64,000 nt of DNA from Paulinella micropora (GCA_009731375.1 BJOX01000022.1:673109-737108), one strand, 5' to 3'; shown: positions 1 through 39,084, counted from the stretch's first letter. The notes: generated from the letters alone by a model not told the origin. Numbers and translations are program-made.

Positions 1-247
1 CAGTCTCGAAACTCCATCTGCTTACTGGGCCCTCTGTAATGGAGGTGGGAGCTCGTTCTGCAAGGGGCGCTTTATGGAACGAGCCCTGGCCCCGCCTGGT
101 ACTAGGAAGCTTTGGTATTGCCTGTATCAGTCCCTTCCGTGCAAACATCACGGCTTAGCTGGGCATCGGGTTAATACTTTACCCACAGACTTCCTGGTTG
201 ACGAAATCAGAAGCTCCTTTTTTCTGACATTAGTCGATATTTCATCT
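1..247 (+). repeat. Dispersed repeat, copy A (5' end cut by window)
   Basis: Start-truncated copy of a family seen again at 6380, 8044 and 17400. It opens at CAGTCTCGAAACTCC and ends at GTCGATATTTCATC, running straight into a CTAT microsatellite, as every other copy does. It shows no coding frame shared by all copies. A SINE or other short element with a simple-repeat 3' tail would fit, but I found no convincing Pol III A/B boxes. Confidence 0.75.
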
Positions 248-319
248 ATATATCTATCTATCTATCCATCCATCCATCTATCTAATATAGAATATCAACC
301 TATCGTCATACATTGACCA

Positions 320-511
320 GGTTGCTATCTAGGTGTTGTCTGGTTTATTTCTGCTGCTCTGTCTGGCTGTCTGTACAACATATTTGAAGAAGTATACATG
401 TTACGTATTGACCGTCAAGTTTTCGAAAAGAACTGACCGATAAAATGCAACCACTACCATTATCTAATCGTAAACTGGTGGCAGCTGGTTGCTATCTGTG
501 TGGTGTCTGTA
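320..511 (+). pseudogene. Broken copies of the TM1 exon
   Basis: Two partial copies of the first transmembrane exon (566-658) lie upstream of it. The one at about 321-372 follows a CCAG and reads VAI-stop-VLSGLFLLLCLAV, with TAG where the good exon has TGG (Trp). The one at about 488-511 is only VAICVVS before a GTACATAC-like repeat. They look like decayed tandem exon duplicates, not alternative exons. Confidence 0.6.
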
Positions 512-565
512 CATACAGTAATATCGTAAACTGGTGGTAGTATGTTATGTTACGTTGTGCTGCAG

Positions 566-26737
<26,172 letters not shown>

Positions 26738-27126
26738 GATCTTCGAGGATTAGGAAAACACCGCGAGAAACCCAACGCCAGCAGTGAAGAGAGTGTTCAA
26801 ACAAATTTTTGAGCAGATTACTAGCTTAATAGCGATGCTCAAATCTCTCTCTCTCTCTTTCTCTGCCTTGCGACTGGCCTGCAGCTTACTGTCTCCACAC
26901 ACTTCTGCCTTGCTCCGTAGTAGTACATGTAGTATCCAGAATACCTCACGAACATATCCGAAATTTACAGCATTTTCACAAAAAGTTCAACGGATATCAT
27001 CTCAATCCACGTGGGTAAAGGAAAAACATATTACTATCTCAATATTTTAGTGCACTGTTTCAAATTCTTACTTTAGATTTAGCTAGCTTTCAATGATGGC
27101 TTTAAGGCCCTCTGCTGCTGCTACTG

Positions 27127-27200
<74 letters not shown>

Positions 27201-27214
27201 ACTACTACTACTAC

Positions 27215-27266
<52 letters not shown>

Positions 27267-27290
27267 CACTACTACCACTACTACTACTAC

Positions 27291-27349
<59 letters not shown>

Positions 27350-28199
27350 TTACCGCTTACAGTCATTTCTTCAATAGTATAGAAATCTTGCCGTTTGTTT
27401 TTACTCGTATTCAAGTTTGTGAGTTTTACGCCGCGCAGCGGCAACTTATGATGGCACTCTTTAATAAAACCTTGCCACTCGTTTTTTTACGCAAATACTT
27501 TTGATGAGAAATTACTTGCTACTCGTAGGGATGACTTATCCCTACTAGTGGCAAGTATTTTCTTACCGTATTAAACGTGTTTGCGTTAATGATCGTATTT
27601 TACGCAATCACTCTTTTCAGTGATAAACTCGTAGGGATGAGGCACGTGGTGTGCTTACAGCGCTTTAGTTTGTAGTGTAGCTATTTAGCGGAACTCCACT
27701 GGAGACGTAGGGTAGCTCACTGGCGCTTGCTTATTGACCTGATATAGTTGTTAGTTGCGGATTGTGGTAGGACACTGATTCGTAAGGGAGGCTAATTAAG
27801 GGGGAGCATTGGACATTAATTAGACCCTTTCTCCTCAGTTATGTCCCTTATTGCTCCACAGTCACTGGCATGCATGTAAAAAGCAAGTCAAAATGTTGTT
27901 TTCCGTCACTCTTGTTTCAATGGACAAAAACCTCCGCACTTGCTTTCCGTCTTAAACCTGCACTCGGGGCGTCCCGGGGGGCCCCTCCTACCGGCTTGCG
28001 ACTTCCAACCGTGTCAAAGAATTTAACAATACTGAGCAATTCCCGCCAGTCCAAGCCGACATCACAAAGGATGTACCTTCCAGAAACCCACGTAACGCAC
28101 GGATATGGGTAAAAAGGGTAATGGTAAAAAGCTGGTGACACCAGTAGCAGGATAAGTACTACAATTGACTGTATTAACAAATAATAATACTACTAACAG
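26738..28199. other. 3' flank of the GPCR gene
   Basis: A (TAC)n array occupies about 27118-27353 and an AATAAA lies at 27463-27468, a possible polyadenylation signal. A second possible end is nearer the stop but no signal stands out. No gene recognised; short open frames on both strands lack family resemblance. Confidence 0.5.
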
Positions 28200-28600
28200 T
28201 AACGACTACTACTAACAGATAATTGAAGTTATTTTTCCAAATGTAAATTTCGGACACTTGAAATTATAAGTTAGACTTGAAGCCATCCTTCAAGTGTTTT
28301 ACAGCTGTTTCAAGTTACGCGAGCTCACCAACTCACAATCTACGTTCAAAAGGCAGGTGTGTTCGCATTTTGCATTCCAAGTCTGCAAACAAGTAGACTT
28401 GAAACTACGTAAATAAACGAAGTGACCTCTCAGCTATTTACTGGTATTTCACCTGCTCTCAGGAGTCAGGACTTCATGCAGCAATAGAGATCTTTAATAA
28501 GAGACTTCGTTGTGTATTTATCCCTTGGGGTTGTATCCAAACTCACACCCTTGGGGTCCATCCAAACTCCGTGGCACACCACTTTGAACTTCTCTTTTTG
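28200..28600 (+). repeat. Diverged relative of the outer element's LTR
   Basis: About 28320-28575 matches 38480-38680 at lower identity. Shared stretches include CACAATCTACGTTC, ACGTAAATAAA, GAAGTGACCTCTC, TATTTACTGGTATTTCACCTG and GTATCCAAACTCACA. Likely the end of an older LTR of the same family, next to the left LTR of the outer element. Confidence 0.6.
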
Positions 28601-28664
28601 AGAAAATCTTTCAGCCCGGATGATATTAAAATTCAATACTTAATATTATCAGACTTAGCACCTT

Positions 28665-28931
28665 AACGACGACCAAAACCTTTACCGTTGATAAGACACT
28701 CTTTTTGACCTGTTCATTAGATTCTCCTCTGCACGACGTTTCGACTTCACTAACTAGTTTTCGATTTCGTTCAGAAATGATTTCAAACGATCAGTTCAAA
28801 GCTTTTTAGCTATTGCCATTTTTCCCATCCGTATTACCTTTCTTCCCCGATTTCCAGTGAAACACGTTTTACAGTAAATTTTGGGACAAGGAAATACACC
28901 GAAGAACGCAATACTTTTCCGTTCCCAGTCA
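28665..28931 (+). repeat. Left LTR of outer element, first part
   Basis: Matches 49797-50063 almost base for base (AACGAC, CAAAACCTTTACCG ... TTTTCCGTTCCCAGTCA). Interrupted at 28932 by copia 1 and resumes at 38359. Confidence 0.8.
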
Positions 28932-29171
28932 TGTTAGACTATAGATTTGGTAACTAATATATCCATGTATTTAGCCGGGTTATGCGGTTAGATCCCCTAT
29001 CAGAATAACTAATGCCAATCCACCTTAATGAACCGAGTGGATATATCTGCCCCCATTAAGTGGGTCCAGTTATTGTTCTGTTATTAATACCTACCAATCG
29101 TTTTAGTCATCCGTTACTGTTGGGTAAAGTATAATCATTAAAGTCATTCTTCGGTATATCGTAAGTCAATA
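28932..29171 (+). repeat. 5' LTR of copia 1
   Basis: Begins TGTTAGACTATAG, ends AGTCAATA. Same length as the 3' LTR with no indel. Confidence 0.9.
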
Positions 29172-29181
29172 GGTTATGAGA
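29172..29181 (+). promoter_or_regulatory. Primer-binding site of copia 1
   Basis: GGTTATGAG directly follows the LTR. It is complementary to CUCAUAACC of the initiator tRNA-Met anticodon loop, the half-tRNA primer known for Drosophila copia. Assignment by motif. Confidence 0.65.
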
Positions 29182-29759
29182 GTGTCTCCAAGAACCGAAG
29201 AAAGCTGGCACCTACACCCAGAGGGACGTTGTCTTGTTCGTGTTTGGTGTCAGAGCAGAACTAATTTCTGTCTACTGTTAGGTAACTGGAGTGGCCCTGT
29301 GCGAGTTGAGCTGAGTCTCAGCGCAGTGGGTGGTGGTTAGAGGCCGTTCGAGCTCAGCCAGCCAGCCCGCCAAGGCGTCAAGAGTTCCCCGAGGAACGTT
29401 CCGTGGACAGTGGCGAAGGAAGCCAGACGTCCAGCTCCCAGTTCCGCCGGCAACCACGGTTCCTGGCAACCTTTCTCTGCACAACAGTCCTGGCTTTGAT
29501 CCGGTTTTGGGTGAGCATTCTAGCAGTGGCCCGTTTACGTTCGGCCCCACTAGCAAAGAGCTCATTCATTCGTTTGGCGTCAGCCGCCGACGTTGGACTT
29601 TTTCCCCAGTGGGCTGGTCTGAAGGACCCCCCAGCTGTGGCGAGAAACCCCAAAAGCCAACAGTTCCAGTCGTCGGGACAAGAGGCTTTGCTCTCCTTTT
29701 GCCGACGTACGCTCAACAAGTCTCTGATCAAGTACCTTGGGTAAGCACTAAGGTAAGAA

Positions 29760-30565
29760 ATGGCCTCACATACCTTCCCGAAAGTGAAACTAGATATAAA
29801 AATTCCTCCCCTCTCAAGGAATATAAAAGACTTTAAGATGTATGAGACTACCTTGACAGCTGTTCTAAGATTAGTTAACCCATCGATAATTCCTTGCTTA
29901 GAGGGAAGAGTCATAGTCTTTCCCAGCACTGTCAAGAGTGAGCCTACACTGCTAACTCCTTCCTCTAAATCACCGTCAGACAGACCAACGTCACAGTCAA
30001 TCACACAGAGAGAGATAGAGGATGAAGAAAAGCAAGATCACACGAGGAGAAGAAGAGAGCTGAAAGATGAGTTGCTCGCTTACCTCATTTCCTCATGTCA
30101 GCTGAATCCGGATGCTATGACATTGTTGCCTGAAGCAGAAGGTGAACCAGCAAAATTCTGGAATGCTATAGTAGACAAGTACAGAGGATTAGACGACATA
30201 GCTAAGGCACGTCGATTAGACAAGCTAGACGCTGTGCAGGGTCCTAGTTCGATGAGTAAGGTAGAAACATGGCTTACAAAATACAAGACACTAGTCAGAC
30301 AAGTCGAGTTAGACGAAGGAAGAGCAGAGTCAGACTACAGAAGCTATTTAGACACCTACAACACCTAGACCCTCTGTCAACTCTTTACACTACATGGCAG
30401 CACATGGATCAAAGATGGGACTGGAAACATCTAACTCTAAAGATAGTGCAGGTCACACAAGAGTACAACAACGAAAAACTGTACAGGGAAGTAATAACAC
30501 CGCAAAAAGGAAAGCAGGTAGTGTTTAGTACAGTGTCGACGACGAAGGATTCTGAACTAAAATGA
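29760..30565 (+). pseudogene. copia 1 gag, frame-broken
   Basis: 29760-30368 encodes a Gag-like protein (MASHTFPKVKLDIKIPPL.. with ALLEAEG-, WNAIVDKY- and LDKLDAVQ-type helices as in copia Gag). Continuity passes to another frame near 30350 and runs to a TGA at 30563-30565. That TGA stands where the first Cys of a CCHC zinc knuckle should be; the remainder reads YCCKQAGHMCYEC. The 5' leader 29182-29759 has no recognised product. Confidence 0.75.
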
Positions 30566-32166
30566 TACTGCTGTAAGCAAGCTGGGCATATGTGTTATGA
30601 ATGTACGTCGACGTGTGTACGAACAGATTGCAGAGAGGGAAAACGAGGTGTCAGACACACAGGTAGTGATTGCTCTTTCACTAAAAGCATATCAGCAAGA
30701 CAGGGAAAGACAACTAAGCCTAAGTCATTTGACAGACCACGTAAACCCACTCAAAAGGAAAGCTCTTCTGACAACTCTAGCTCTAAACACAAGCTAAGGA
30801 AAGGCAGCATAATGAACAAGAGAAAAGGACCTAGGAAAGGTAAGTTCATTTGTGTAGGTGAGGAGCAGGAAGAGGAAGAGAACGAATCATCACAAAACGA
30901 GAAAGAGTCAGTAGCTCCACTAGAGGATGAAGAAGTAGAGTCATCAGAACAGTCAGATCAGGGTAGTCAGAAAGATGATGACAATGACGAGACTGGGGAC
31001 TCACTACAACTCATACAGTGGATACACATGAACGTGGAAGTGAAGAAGAGGGAGAGTAAGAGTAGGCCTCAGACCAACCCTATCCCCATTCCCATCCCAC
31101 GTACTCAACAGCAAGTTAAACCCCTAGCTAGACCCCCACAGGAGTTTAGAGGGATTGACCCCAGCATCTTTCACGTCCCATACTTCACTAGCGACTTTCT
31201 GCTGAAATACGCATTATTAGAAGCACAGAGTAGACATTTAGGGCGCGATCTCTCGTTAGTTTTGACAGAGCTTTTTGGTGTTGTCCCCATTGACACTATC
31301 CCTTTAAAACCAGTTAATCTTAATTATGCTAAGGTTTGGACATCAAGAAAAATTGAGACACCAGAGGAGTTTTTGATCCCTGATAACAAGAGATGCGAGG
31401 GCATAGTCAGACAGACAGGCAAGCGTTGTAAGTGAACCTTAGGCCTCTGTAGGAAAGGAGGACCGGGAGCAAGCGCAGCCTGGAGGCTGACTAGGTTCAA
31501 AAACTGTGAGTTTCACAAGCCAAAACTCAGACCAGACTCTGAAAAAAGCCCTGAAATGACAGAAAAAGCGAAAGCTCTCATGATAGCTGCGCTAGCAGAG
31601 ATTAGAGACCCCGTTCTATACGATCGTGTTTACAAAGGGATTCCAAGAGATCAGGATGGATGTCCTTTGCCCCCAACACACCTAGCAGCGATCTCTAGCA
31701 ATATTCCACCAGATGAACTCAAGATAGGAACTATGGCTTTATGCGTGAACAGTGATAGGCCTAGATCACCTCATGTAGTCAGGATGGATAGTGCTCAGCC
31801 AGTTAGCCCAGCACCAACAGAGGCTAGTCAGAGTGAGAGCATAAACGAAGGAGTAAATGAGACAGCAAGAACTGACCGATCAGAAAGAGAAGATGAAGAA
31901 GAGGAATCCTTTGAACATACTCCGGGAGATTGGACAAACCCAGACAGCAGTCAGTATGGTCAATTCCCGAATAAGTGGATGTCCCCTTCAAATTATTNNN
32001 NNNNNNNAATAATCTCACTAAATCGGAACTCAAGGAGATAGGATACGAAAGAAGAGTAGCTACAGAAACCCCAGATACCCCAGGTAGTAAAGATAGGGTA
32101 GATTCAGATGACAGAGGGGGAGAAACTGTTATCAGACGTAGGGGAAAGAGTAGCTATAGGTCCTAG
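30566..32166 (+). pseudogene. copia 1 spacer between gag and protease
   Basis: Lys/Ser/Glu-rich linker with an acidic block around 30870-31000. It holds a possible zinc-binding unit at about 31390-31530: C-E-G-I-V-R-x5-R-C, then NCEFHK. A matching unit is in copia 2. A TGA at 31433-31435 interrupts it; the frame is otherwise open to the 10-N gap (31998-32007). Confidence 0.6.
31998..32007. other. Assembly gap (10 N) in copia 1
   Basis: Ten Ns, probably a placeholder. Frames do not need to match across it. Confidence 1.
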
Positions 32167-32439
32167 CTTGATGTTAAAGCATGGCCATCATTACTCCCAG
32201 CACAGGCGGCAAGTAGTAGCTCTAGTAGCACAACAGGGCCTCTAGCGGCTAGTCAAGCTAGTAGTAACAGTAGTACAGATCAGTCTGCCTCTGCTGAACG
32301 CCCCATAAGTAGTGCAAAGAGTAGTACAGAGCCAGCTAGTGCTAGTACACAGGACAGCGATAGTGCTCCTACGGCTAACACCAGGGTAGCATCGCCGCCG
32401 CACAATCAACCGGGTAGAATAGAAAGCTACTTCACTGAA

Positions 32440-35397
32440 TTGTTTGACGCCATCCACCGGGGGAGTTTCGCAGTCGATTTCAGATCGGCGGGAGCATACA
32501 ACCGGGATGAAACAATAAACATCTTTTATTCAGGTTTACGCACAGTCATAGAACAGTATGTAGTAAACATGTGTATAAGAAGTGAGGATGTAGACGCTAC
32601 CCAATTTGCCATAAGTTTTCCTTATATCGCTTATACTAATTCGCACCCTTACATTCAAGAGATCTTAGGTCCTGTCCCCAGAGCAAGTCCGATTGAAGAG
32701 CCGGGAACTGAAGAAGAAGATGAGGAAAGAAATGAAGGTGGTAGTATCATGCACAATGCCCATGCTATGGTCAATCTGTCTAGAGATAGTATAGTTGACG
32801 ATAGTGCTTGTAGCACAAACACATCACCCAACAAAGAACTGTTCACTAATCTAGTGAAAGGACAGGCCAAGTTCAGAACAGCTAACAGCATCATAACTAC
32901 ATCCCTGAAAGGTCAGATGTCAGTGCAGTTAGCTGGAGTCGGAGAAGAGATAGACGTAGTTGCTAGGAATGCGGTATACAACCCAGATCTGCCATACACC
33001 CTGATATCTACCGCCACTTGGGATAATTCGGGAAATGCTGTATTGCATCAGAATGGACAGATCATTTTGGTAGACAAACCCATACCAGTTGATAAGGGAG
33101 CAATTCTTGCGCAAGGTCGCAGAGTCCAGAACAACATATACGTTTGGGATACGCCTGGCATAAAGCAACTCGATTCTAACCTCATCTTTGACCCACACAC
33201 AGGGAAGCAGGTTGGCAGTAGGAAGAAACTTGCTAAACTGAATGATCGAAAGAAGAAGCACATAAACCACAGTGCCACACAACAATTCACTGCACCAAAT
33301 GCTATCACAGGTTATCCATTTTGTGGAAATGTATCAGCATGTGTTTGTGGATGGGGATGTGACCATGGTTGTAACTATGTGCCATACACATACGAATGTG
33401 ACACTGAACTTGGAGAGAAAGCAAACGACAACACATACCATTTCTCATACCTCTTACCTGTTGTCCGTCCAGATGCGAGCAAGAACATTCATTTCGTTAT
33501 ACTTCACCGCATGGCATTACATAGAGGCGGTGCGGCGATGGATAGGCTAGCTAAGGCGCAGGGATGGACGATCATAGGAAAGGATTGGAGAGAAGCCGTG
33601 AGAAAGTGTGAGTGCTGTAGTCTAGCTAAGATGCGAGAAGTAGATCACATTTCGAAGAACAGATATGACAGGGATTGGGCCCCAGGAGAATGCTTAATCA
33701 TGGATACTCAGTTTTACTTAGTATTGTCCCATGATGGTAGGAAATACAAGTACACCATTAAGTGCGTAGCTAGCGGATACGTAAAGGACTACTACCTAAA
33801 ACAAAAGAACGAGTTTTTCGACTATTTTCTTGAGGCAGTTGCATTCTTTGAACTTTAGACAGGAAATGCTGTTAGAATGGTCAAGTCAGATCAGGAGTAT
33901 AGGGGATACGGAGTTTTTAAATCCTGGATTAAGCGTACAGGAGTAGAATTCTACCCGTCCCCTAAGGGCCACAGTAAGAGTAATGCAGTGATAGAAAGAT
34001 CACATCTAACCATCGAAGGCCCAGCAACAGCTGCCGGACTTGACGCGGGTTTGCCCATAAGTTTTTGGACAGACATGGAAAAGAACTCTACTTACATCGA
34101 AAATAGGATACCTAACGCACACGGAAGGTTCAAGGGTATTTCCCCTTTTGAGGCCATCTGCAAGAAGAAACCGCTAATGTCACACCTAAAACCCATTGGT
34201 TGTGCTGCTATCATGAAGGTAGAGAATAAGAAGGGAGAGCCCAAGGGTGTGCCTGTAATATTTCTAGGGTACGAACCAACCACAGGATACTACAGAGTGT
34301 ATGATCCTATAGGCAAACGTATCTACGGAGATCTGAGAGATGTTCGTTTCGATGTGAATCGCATGGGAAAAAGAGTAGCTGCTAAAGATCTCAAGATAGA
34401 CCCCCTAGAGGACGAGAAGTTAGACCGCACACATATCAGAAAGGGACGTGCCATTCGTCCAGGGGGAGCGTTGAAAGCAATCTCAGGAAAGATGGAACCT
34501 ACGCATTACATGGACTTCGGAGAGGGAAAAGCAGAGAGAATGTTGGATAGTGAAATAGAGAAATATAGGATTATTTCAGTCGGTACGACCAGTCTTATCA
34601 ACCCCCCAGAAGTCAGCGTAGAAACCCCAGTTGTGCCCAAGTTGGACGAAGGAGAACAAACTCAGTCAGTCTTATCTCCAAATAAGCCCAACCCCGCTAC
34701 TTTTCGTTCATGGACGCAGGGTGAGATATCCGGTGATAATCTCATACCCGCGGGACAGAAGAGAGTAAGACCACAGAAGCAACCAGTTGCTCCTCCAGTT
34801 AGCGTAGCACCAGCTACTGTAGCGTCAACACAACCACCACCCATATTGCCTGCAGCAAAATTGCTTGAGGTAGTACCCGATTTTGCTCATAATGCTTGCT
34901 TTTACTCTGCCATTGAACTGCCTCCCGATATCAAACCACAAGATAAGCAGGCAGCAAGAGAGAAAGAGATACAGCAGCAGGAAGAGTTGAGATCGTTCGA
35001 ATGGGTGAGAGAGACAGAGGCGAGGAGAAGCGGCAGTAGAATATTACCACTAACATGGGTAGATACGGTCAAGCCAGACCCTAAAGGTAGTACTTATTGC
35101 AAGGCTAGAACAGCAATAAGAGGAGATTTAATGGAACCTGGTATTCATTTTAATGCTAAACGTACATATTCTCCTACTGCCCATCACCGCACATTTCTCA
35201 TGTTTGTTGCGCACGCTGCTGTTCATAATAGAGATTTGAGGCTTGTTGACTTTGTCACTGCATACTTGCACGCTATCATGCCTTACACCATCTACGCACG
35301 CCCCCCACCTGGTTTTGAGCGTGTTGGATGGGTGTGGCTCATTCTCAAAGCGTATTACGGTCACCTGAATCAGGACGGCTTTGGTACGGTGTTTTGA
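32440..35397 (+). pseudogene. copia 1 pol: protease, integrase, RT start
   Basis: One frame broken by TAG at 33856-33858, in a place where Gln is expected (FFEL-stop-TGN). The protease has DDSACST where DSG/DTG is usual. Integrase: a Cys-rich part (C-E-C-C), then catalytic D (IMDTQF), D (VKSDQEY) and E (NAVIERSH), so the DDE set is kept. RT starts at about 34990 (FEWVRETEA.., LPLTWVDTVK) and keeps the first Asp (LVDFVTAYLHA). The frame fails near 35370 at the 'QxGRLWY' motif. Confidence 0.85.
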
Positions 35398-36591
35398 ATG
35401 AGATAGTGGTTAAGTTTGGGTTCAAGCCCCTTGCCATTGACAAGGCATCGTATTCGATTGTGAAGAACAACAACCCACTGCACACCACATTGATCACATT
35501 TCATGTAGATGATGGATTGCATGTAGCTAACGAGAAAGAACACCTTGAGTTAGTTAAGTTCTTCCAGAATAGTGGTTTGAGATGCAAGGACCTCGGTGTT
35601 GCCACATCGTTCAAAAACATTTCTCTCGATCATTTCGAGAATGGCATCCTTGTACACCAGAGGATTTATATTTAAGCCGTGTTGCTCAAGCTTGGCTATG
35701 ACGGCGCTATTCCCGCCAAGTCCCCCAATACCTCTGATGTTGTTCGTCCACTCAAGCCAGGACATCCCATTCGTACTCTCATCGGTATCTTACTTTTCGT
35801 AGCAGTCAACACTCAGCCTTTGATCGTTGTGCTTTGAACATGGCAGCTTTGGATATGATTCCGAACCCCCTCGTGCGTATTCGCGTATCGATAAGATTTG
35901 CAGGTTCTTGCTTACTCCTCGTGGGATTTTCTTTCGTAGAGCGGACAAAACTATCACTTTGATGTGGAGTTACGCTAACCAGGCTCAGCGTAAGCACAGG
36001 CAGTTTTCCGGGTCGCCCGTGATGGAATCGTTTCAGGACATTGACCCTACTCATTTAGCTCAGAACTCAGTCAAGCTCGGTGAAGGGGAAATTCCAAAGG
36101 AAATCCGGCAAAAGACCCCTGTGTTCGGTTATTGCGATTCCGATTTCGCATCTTGTGTTGAGGACAGAAGATCTCGAAGTGGTTTCATTTTCTTCTTTCA
36201 CTTGTCCCTGATTTCAGTTTTCTCTAAGTTGCAGTCCGTTGTTGCCAATTTGACTGTCGAAGCTGAGATTATAGCCGCAAATGAGGCGGTTAGGGAGGCA
36301 GAGGCCATTCGGAAGGTGCTGCTAGATATGGGTTACTCGCCGGGCACCATCCCGATCCTCGAGGATAACTCAGGAGCTATCTCATTGTTAGCTCGTGGCT
36401 TGGGTGAAAACCGTACTAAACACATTGCAGTGCGTTTTCATTACTTAGTCGACAGGTGCCGTGCAAGGTCCGTGCAGTTGTACAAAATTGCGTCAAAGAA
36501 AAATTTAGCAGATTACCTGACTAAATCTCTTGCACCTCCGCAATTCTCGCCAATCTGCGGGCATGTCACGGTAGAAATGCCGATTGGATAG
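35328..36591 (+). pseudogene. copia 1 RT end and RNase H
   Basis: 35328-35675 continues RT in another frame with the catalytic FHVDDGL and ends at TAA inside 'RIYI-stop-AVLLKLGYD', again a likely Gln position. After a further shift, 35827-36591 encodes RNase H: GYCDSDFASC, RSRSGFIFFF, VEAEIIAANEAVREAE, ILEDNSGAI, TKHIAVRFH and ADYLTKSL, all usual copia landmarks. It ends at 36591. Confidence 0.85.
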
Positions 36592-38113
36592 CTTTGCTTT
36601 ATTGTATTATGCATTCCGCACCATGCGTTATATGACATTATTGTTTGCTGTATTTTGATTGATTGTGTATTTGCTCTTGTCTCCTTTAATGTCTAAATAT
36701 TTATCAACTAAACTCACTTTTGCTACATGAAACTCCGAAAGCGAGGGGGAGAGAGAGCCACTGCTGTTATTGCGACATAAGAAGTTTATACATGTTACAT
36801 AGATTATATCGCATGTGTCGATGATCTACTTTGCTATATAGACTGAATCGAAGTTAATGTCATGATAATAGTTAATAGTAATATATGACCAGAAATATAG
36901 ATTGTAAACTAAGTAGACCCAATGAGGCCACCAGGGAGCTTTGAACTATGGTTATAATTTTGTTAGCGCAACTAAATGGTAGACATAGTTGTCGATGTGA
37001 TCGGATCGCTCATATTTCTCGGTATATGCTTTGTATCCTATGACAACCGTCAGATGTAATAGATAATTAATGTTAAAATGCAACCTTTAATGTCATTATC
37101 TCCATGTTGATGTTTTCTGTTGTAATGTCGGTAATGTTGCGCGTCTATACAGAATTATTTCATGATGATGTTGTCATATGTTGTTTCTTATGGTTACATG
37201 CTTATCTATATGCTATGACTATATACATCTTACCAGCAGGTGCTTCAGGTAGCGGAACCGGCATGTTCATAACTGCGTATAGGCTGTGGAGGCCCAGCAT
37301 GTTTGTTTTGCTGCTATCTAGCGATATCTTTACCTGCCTGCGTACTGTATATAAGTCATATTTGCCCGGTCATATATTAAGTAATTATACCTGTTTTTAT
37401 GCATTATCGTATGTGCATCATAAATATGTGCGTTTATTATCGTTTCTGTGCACGTCTCATTGCATGAGTTTGTATTTGTGTGTGCAGACGGGTATATGCG
37501 GGTTTGCGAATTTCACGCAAAATTTACGCTCATTTTTATGTTTTATGCTTAGACAACCTTGCAGGGACCCAGACAATGCGTTCCTGACAATGCTAATCGG
37601 GTTTGATATTTCCCCGATATTTAACTATTTAAATCATGTACGATGATTACATATTCTATGTTTATGACTATTAGTGCATATTTTTCAAATTTATATCAAC
37701 TGGGATCAACTCATATTTGCCTATGATAGTATCATACCATGATATTTCATCCAGTTAGAGTCTCCCCTTGAAGTAAGTTAGAAATAATAAGTTTCTGGGA
37801 AGCAGTATAAAGGTAGCTAGATTAAGGAATAGCACTGAGGGGTGCGAGCGCTCTACTACCTACGTCACACTGCTATTACAGGACTATAGTACGTGAATCA
37901 CACGTACTACGCTATGGGCCGGGGCATAGCTCTGAATGGGACATCCCTGTGAGCCGATGTATCTACTTCTACGAGAGGAAAGGGAGTGGATAATCGATAG
38001 GTGTAATATTAATTTAATTTCCATCATTTTTATGCTAATACATATTTCCGCAGGCTTAAGGATTATCTTTAATTATGTTACAGTTTGTACTAATCTAAAG
38101 TAATCAGGGGGAG
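36592..38113 (+). other. copia 1 long 3' region with an unassigned ORF
   Basis: 1.5 kb AT-rich between RNase H and the 3' LTR, long for this class. 37104-37646 (180 codons) is open: a hydrophobic, Cys/Tyr-rich protein with possible membrane segments near its start and middle. No family recognised. It may be chance, or an extra gene after pol like the env-like ORFs of some copia lineages. The polypurine tract CAGGGGGAG is at 38105-38113. Confidence 0.45.
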
Positions 38114-38353
38114 TGTTAGACTATAGATTTGGTAACTAATATATCCATGTATTTAGCCTGGTTATGCGGTTAGATCCCCTATCAGAATAACTAATGCCAA
38201 TCCACCTTAATGGACCGAGTGGGTATATCTGCCCCCATTAAGTGGGTCCAGTTATTGTTCTGTTATTAATACCTACCAATCGTTTTAGTCATCCGTTACT
38301 GTTGGGTAAAGTATAATCATTAACGTCATTCTTCGGTATATCGTAAGTCAATA
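38114..38353 (+). repeat. 3' LTR of copia 1
   Basis: Begins TGTTAGACTATAG right after a purine tract and ends AGTCAATA, followed by target duplication AGTCA. Confidence 0.9.
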
Positions 38354-38358
38354 AGTCA

Positions 38359-38682
38359 TTTTCGCCTTGAGGCTTCCCAAATCAATTTAGGGAATTTTCA
38401 AGTCCAACAACCCGACAACTATCCGTTTATGACTGTTTACTTGAAGACTCGCGACACTATCCGTTTGAGAACGGGAGACCTCACAATCTACGTTCTACAC
38501 TTGACCGTACGTTGCACCCAAGCCTGCCAAGAGTTCGAAAATACGTAAATAAAGGAAGTGACCTCTCTTCTATTTACTGGTATTTCACCTGCTCACACTG
38601 AGTCAGGACTCAAAGCAGCCATAGTGTTCTTATTAAGAGTTCGTTGTATCTGCCTACTTGAAGAGTTGTATACAAACTCACA
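38359..38682 (+). repeat. Left LTR of outer element, second part
   Basis: TTTTCGCCTTGAGGC ... GTATACAAACTCACA. Matches 50069-50377 followed by 57684-57701. The uninterrupted TACTTGAAGAGTTGTATAC here shows the empty site for copia 2. Confidence 0.8.
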
Positions 38683-39084
38683 ATTCGAATTTTTTTTCCA
38701 TTCAAGAGAAAACTACACACACAGAGTTGGTGTGTTCTGTCGACAGATCGATTTGGAAAGACCCTTTCCTTCAGGAGTGGCTATACAACGACGTATTAGG
38801 ACAGAGGTAACCAAAACCACATATGTCTCGACAGATTGTTCACCTGTTCTTGTGGCCCTCCTCTGCCCTCATACACACTATGCAGTCAACCAACACAGTA
38901 TGTGTCTGGCTTTGTCGTTTTAGGGTTACCCCCTACCTACAGAGTGGAGAACACCTACCCCACTGCACACCGACCCCTTCAGCTACTGCTCTGCGTTTTG
39001 GCCTGCTCCTGGTACGCCTACATGTGGAATCAGTAACGATACGACGACCCAGTCTCGAAGTACAGCGAACACAAGCGACGATGC

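Larger units (their letters stand above)
28932..38353 (+). mobile_element. Ty1/copia retrotransposon 1
   Basis: Complete but defective copy. 240-bp LTRs lie at 28932-29171 and 38114-38353, differing at about four positions by eye. Target duplication AGTCA is at 28927-28931 and 38354-38358. The empty site is visible at about 50069 (CCCAGTCATTTTCGCC). Order gag, protease, integrase, RT, RNase H defines Ty1/copia. In-frame TGA, TAG and TAA codons, frameshifts and a 10-N gap prevent a full polyprotein. Confidence 0.9.

Noticed and set aside
30563-30565. TGA in the zinc knuckle read as selenocysteine or a recoded codon
   Set aside because: Other stops of all three kinds also interrupt this element, so simple decay explains it.
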